From NCBI GenBank assembly GCA_009746045.1, contig RPFO01001311.1:86955-150954 (forward strand): 64,000 nucleotides of DNA. The letters run 5' to 3'. How positions within the stretch are numbered: the stretch's first letter is position 1; every line of letters starts with the position of its first letter. The notes beneath the pieces are model-generated. The model saw nothing but the letters and a program-made list of their open reading frames with translations, was not told where the DNA came from and ran no database searches. This document shows positions 60,700 through 64,000 of this stretch, in pieces. The DNA is from Mesostigma viride (lineage: Eukaryota > Streptophyta > Mesostigmatophyceae > Mesostigmatales > Mesostigmataceae). Both the position numbers and the translations under genes were made by a program.

Positions 60700-61163
60700 A
60701 TGGACTACGCCCACAAGTCCTGGATCCCGGCGCTGGTCACGGCAATACCGCAAATGGCGCTACTCGGGATCGCGATTTCCTCCTCGTGCGCGTACGATCG
60801 TCCGTGTCAGACTCCATCGCGTCCTTGTGGTGTACGTTCACGTTGCGTCCAGGCGAACAGGAGTGCAAGGAGCAGACGTCAGCTAACGTCAAGGACATGT
60901 TCGGAGGCACGGTCGGCGTGGTTGCAGCCGGTGCGGTCGGTGCGTTCGGTCTTTCTAAACTGATGCAAAGGCGCAACCGCCCGTGGTCGTCGAAGGGCCT
61001 CAGCGACCCTACTCGACGTCGCCGTGGAGACCACGCGGACGGGGCAAGTTTTGACTCACGTAAATTGATTCAGTCCTTTTTATTAATAAATTTACGTTTC
61101 ACTCCACCCAGAAGTGTCTTTAAACAATTTGCAATGTTTTGTACAGCATCACCCATAGTATGA
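60700..61163 (+). CDS. Two-segment membrane protein, one frameshift
   Basis: The first frame encodes MDYAHKSWIPALVTAIPQMA and LLGIAISSS, a membrane segment. Near 60,785 the coding frame changes to one reading SVSDSIASLWCTFTLRPGEQ and TSANVKDMFGGTVGVVAAGAV, a second membrane segment, followed by a basic tail. The stop used by this frame (61,163) is far downstream, and the last 40 residues look non-coding, so the true end is probably earlier. Confidence 0.4.
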
Positions 61164-61168
61164 CCGTT

Positions 61169-61379
61169 TTAAGGAGAACGTGCACGCTCGAACCGGTCAT
61201 CTATAACTTCGTCGCAATAATCGGGCCGCTCTTTCCACAACTCGGACGATGTGGACGTCATTTGAGCGCATATGTCGTGTTTTTCCATGTTCATCCAGAA
61301 ACCCATATCCCCGAAGTGTGGACCCTTCAAAAACAGGTCCTTAAGGTTTTTTCACCACGGCCTCGTACACGAAGGCCAT
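61169..61379 (-). CDS. Small protein (about 70 aa), one frameshift in an A6 run
   Basis: Not visible as one ORF. From ATG at 61,379 the frame reads MAFVYEAVVKK up to an A6 run at about 61,347-61,352; one base off, the sequence continues LKDLFLKGPHFGDMGFWMNM, EKHDICAQMTSTSSELW and KERPDYCDEVIDDRFE to a stop at 61,169. The well-formed composition supports a real gene. No family recognised. Confidence 0.45.
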
Positions 61380-61418
61380 GAAACCCTATGCGATATACAA
61401 TCGATTTTTAAACGCGCG

Positions 61419-61970
61419 TCACTCGAACTTCACAACAAACCGCTGTCGGACCTGCTTCACTTGCGGCCTCACGATGACCGCGAGGTCCGAGGCCTTGCAC
61501 CGGTTGCGGCACTTCACTATCTTCCCGGCTCGGATGCGGACGTTTAGGACCTTGTCTTTGCACTTGGGCAGGTCGGACCTGATCAGCTCGTGGTGGCGCC
61601 TGGCGTATTCGATGACGCCGTTCAGGATCGCCCACCGAAAGAAGTTCATTTGGCCGGGGGTGGTGGTGATCTCCCTCTCCCCCTCGGCGAGCTTGGTCTT
61701 CCTCCTCCTGGCGAAGGGGTCGAACATGCGCTTGGAGTAGAAGTCCAGCTGCTCGCGGTAGGACATGTACAGGTTGAACGGGATGGAGCTGCCCTGGACG
61801 CAGTACTCGACCCTGTGCGTCTTCGCGTAGTTGGTGACCAGCCATTCGATCACGCGGAGGGACAGGCCGGACGACTTCTTCTTCCCTTCTGGGTTGGCGA
61901 ACTCGTACAGCGTCTCGAAGTTGTCCTTGCTTCCGTAGAAACGCTGCAGAGATCGCTCCAGAAGGTCCAT
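61419..61970 (-). CDS. Conserved DNA-virus type protein of unknown function (183 aa)
   Basis: Intact frame with CTCGTATATAGC about 36 bases upstream of the start. Notable segments are LSLRVIEWLVTNYAKTHRVE, FNLYMSYREQLDFYSKRMFD, PFARRRK and ITTTPGQMNFFRWAILNGVI. This combination resembles, from memory, a short protein conserved among mimivirus- and phycodnavirus-like genomes, possibly tied to late transcription or virion assembly. The C terminus is basic. Confidence 0.6.
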   Translation of the reverse strand: MDLLERSLQRFYGSKDNFETLYEFANPEGKKKSSGLSLRVIEWLVTNYAKTHRVEYCVQGSSIPFNLYMSYREQLDFYSKRMFDPFARRRKTKLAEGEREITTTPGQMNFFRWAILNGVIEYARRHHELIRSDLPKCKDKVLNVRIRAGKIVKCRNRCKASDLAVIVRPQVKQVRQRFVVKFE

Positions 61971-62099
61971 AGCGTCCGATGCGTGCCCAGTCTCGCTATA
62001 TACGAGAGATAAATATTTGGCGAGCGTCCACCTCGTCCCGGTGTCCTGGCGCAGGACGCGGTCATGCGGGATGCGCGTCAGCTAGGAGATTATCTGGTT

Positions 62100-63790
62100 T
62101 TATAGTACTATGAACGCATGCTGACCGTACCGCTGCTCCGAGAGATGCTCGTGAAGACGGAGCTGGCTGTCATGCACGCGCTGAACGTGCTCCGACGAGG
62201 GGGGCGAGTACGGGGAGGAGAGCGCGCGTGAGGGACCTGCCGGAACCTGAAGAAGTGGAAGTGGCTCAAGCAGCAGCTCGTGTACGCGCCCCGGTGCACG
62301 GGACGGGGGACAACGGGGGCATCGAAAGCGAGGGCGCGGTGCCAGCCAAGCCGGCTAGGATAAAGACCGCGCCATAAAGGGGGTGGGCGATGTAAAGGTT
62401 CGCCCCTCTCCGAACGGTAGTCGGACGGGAGCGCTAGCACGCCTACATCGCGGAGACTCTCGATGCGCACAAATGGGACGAGATGTCGAGAGAGGAGAAG
62501 CCGGGGTGTGCAGAGGTATGGGCGCGGAAGAGGCGGAGATTTCGAAAGATAAAAGCGCGAGGGGGATAATCTGGCAGACGCAAAGAAGTTTGTAGCAGCC
62601 AACTCCTCCCGACCCCTACAAGCAAAAGTTTGCAGAGGCCGCGCAAAAAACTTTTGACCATTGTTTACAACGCCATGGATCAAAGCGAGTACTTGATTGA
62701 TCCCAGGACGCCTAAAGAGCTGCAAGTAAATACCCCGACAAGTGGTTTGAAGTGTTACGCGTGAGGTTGTGATCTTACGTATTGGACAAGAGGGGGGGGG
62801 TGGTTTAGACGAAGACCTTCAAAAGGTGGACGATTGCCGAGGGACCTAATCAATGTCGACATAACCCATCCATCCCGGCGTACAACAATGGAAGAAGCTG
62901 CCAACGATGCGAACGCGTGGCTATTTGTACAGGAGCCGATAGAGCACTTCATGAACTTTTATTCACCCCTCCTGATGTTGCCGGGTGGACTTATATTCCC
63001 CACCAATATGGATTTGCGAATGGGCTGCTGAAAGTTAAAACCCTGGTCAGATCACGCGACACAAGCCTATAAACGAAGAGGCGAGATATTGACGCATACG
63101 CAGAGAAATTGCTGCATGAAATTGCCTATCAAAACGTGCAGGCGTAAAAGAAGACAGTTCTGTCGAGGAACGAGCACAAATGCGAACAAAATTATGGATT
63201 AACAGCGCGCAAGAGGTGGAAAAGAAGAAAGAAAGACGAGAGGGACAGGCGTGACAGGCTTATAAGGAAAAGGAGCACGGAACGAGAAAAAGAAGAAACT
63301 CGACACCTTCCAACCAATCCCGGGTGGGACCAGGGGAAAACCAAACCAGTGAAAAAGATAAGCCACTTCACAAAATTGATACCAATGCAGCGTTATGGAA
63401 ACGTTTAACTTCGAAGAAACAAAAGTTAATTTACAGAAAACCAATCCAGGGACGATGACAAGATTAGAGAGCTTCTTCGGCACTCAACAGTCCCCACAGT
63501 CGCCCAACAGATTACAGCTGTGGGGTGATGGCTAGGGCGACGCCCCTTGGCGATGGAGCCCCAGACCGACTCCGCATGCAAGAGGTTCGTCCAGCTGAAC
63601 CACGCCGCCACGATAGAAAAACCCGAAATTGTTTGACCCAGCCTTGGTTAACAGGATAGAAAGACAGGAGAAGAAGGCGGGCATTCGCCGCCTTTTCCCA
63701 GCTGTTGACCAAAGAAGCATTGCGCCGGAGATTCGCAACCGAGCCCCCAGACAGCGTAGACCGACAGGAGCATCCCGGCTTTTTTTTTTT
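62100..63790. other. Weakly coding, purine-rich DNA; no confident gene
   Basis: Only short frames occur. Slightly better ones are 62,112-62,222 (MLTVPLLREMLVKTELAVMH), 62,673-62,760 (MDQSEYLIDPRTPKELQVNT) and 62,834-63,031 (EEAANDANAWLFVQEPIEHF), all plus strand. They could be fragments of decayed genes. The compact gene order of the region to the left ends here. Confidence 0.4.
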
Positions 63791-63799
63791 GAACACAGA

Positions 63800-64000
63800 G
63801 ATTGGAGAAGCGCCGAAGGAACAGAAGAAGACAGACAGGGAGAAGTTTCGGAGAGCATCAAGGACTGAATACGAGCAACGCGAGAATGTTAAAAGCGATT
63901 ATCGTAAAAAGCCCTCGCTAAGTATTGAGGCTAACGAAGACATGCAGAAAAAGCTGGTCAACACGTACGAGTCACGCGATCGCCTTGAGAGACCTTCTGG
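63800..64000 (+). CDS. Partial open frame running off the right edge
   Basis: A plus-strand frame encodes KEQKKTDREKFRRASRTEYE, then QRENVKSDYRKKPSLSIEAN and EDMQKKLVNTYESRDRLE to the window end without a stop. Charged helical composition; no domain recognised. The start was not identified because upstream frames are broken. Confidence 0.35.

Overview
The window looks like a piece of a eukaryotic, probably green-algal, nuclear genome in which about 31 kb of transposon-rich host DNA (about 1-31,250) abuts about 31 kb of compact, gene-dense DNA of giant-virus (Nucleocytoviricota-like) character (about 31,300-62,000). The host assignment rests on LTR and non-LTR retrotransposons, a hAT-type DNA element, long microsatellites, foldback repeats and degenerate intron-bearing ORFs. 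The viral assignment rests on short intergenic gaps, genes on both strands, tandemly duplicated small genes, a tRNA gene, a viral-type PD-(D/E)XK-like nuclease, an OTU-type protease, large repetitive structural-looking proteins and a conserved DNA-virus type protein near 61.4-62.0 kb. No major capsid protein, polymerase or packaging ATPase is visible, so family placement is open, and an endogenous viral element is an inference.

Left half. 0-5.2 kb is a Ty1/copia-type element on the minus strand (Gag, integrase, an aspartic-protease-like domain, RT-RNase H). 8.0-9.8 kb holds a frameshifted gene with a GHTH-type conserved core. 9.8-10.7 kb is a pyrimidine tract and a foldback repeat. 10.8-13.3 kb is a degenerate host-type gene. 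13.6-19.3 kb is satellite, two tandem copies of a retroelement 3' end encoding a restriction-like endonuclease, an AAGT microsatellite and a nested palindrome. 19.3-31.2 kb is a non-LTR element with APE endonuclease and RT plus three degenerate ORF1 copies. One ORF1 copy is split by a 1,538-bp non-autonomous hAT-like element with 17-bp inverted ends and an 8-bp target duplication.

Right half. After repeat-rich DNA (31.3-32.0 kb) come: a Cys/His-motif protein, the nuclease-like gene, a three-copy tandem family (33.3-36.3 kb), a 900-aa LamG-like structural candidate with a 796-aa paralog at 49-51 kb, more Cys/His-motif proteins (one with four P(S/T)AP motifs), a long OTU-protease gene, a tRNA-Ile(UAU), and small membrane and zinc proteins. 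The most striking locus is 55.4-60.3 kb: a class II (adenosylcobalamin-dependent) ribonucleotide reductase gene that I reconstruct as four exons separated by three GT-AG introns. Each intron is largely filled by other ORFs: a nucleoside deoxyribosyltransferase-like gene (antisense), a GQGQRDTPVTD-motif gene (antisense) plus a small basic ORF, and a zinc-finger-like ORF (sense).

Many right-half genes carry single-base frameshifts, mostly in homopolymers. Either the assembly has uncorrected indels or the element is decaying; sequence alone cannot decide. From 62.1 kb to the end coding signal is weak, except for an open frame running off the right edge.
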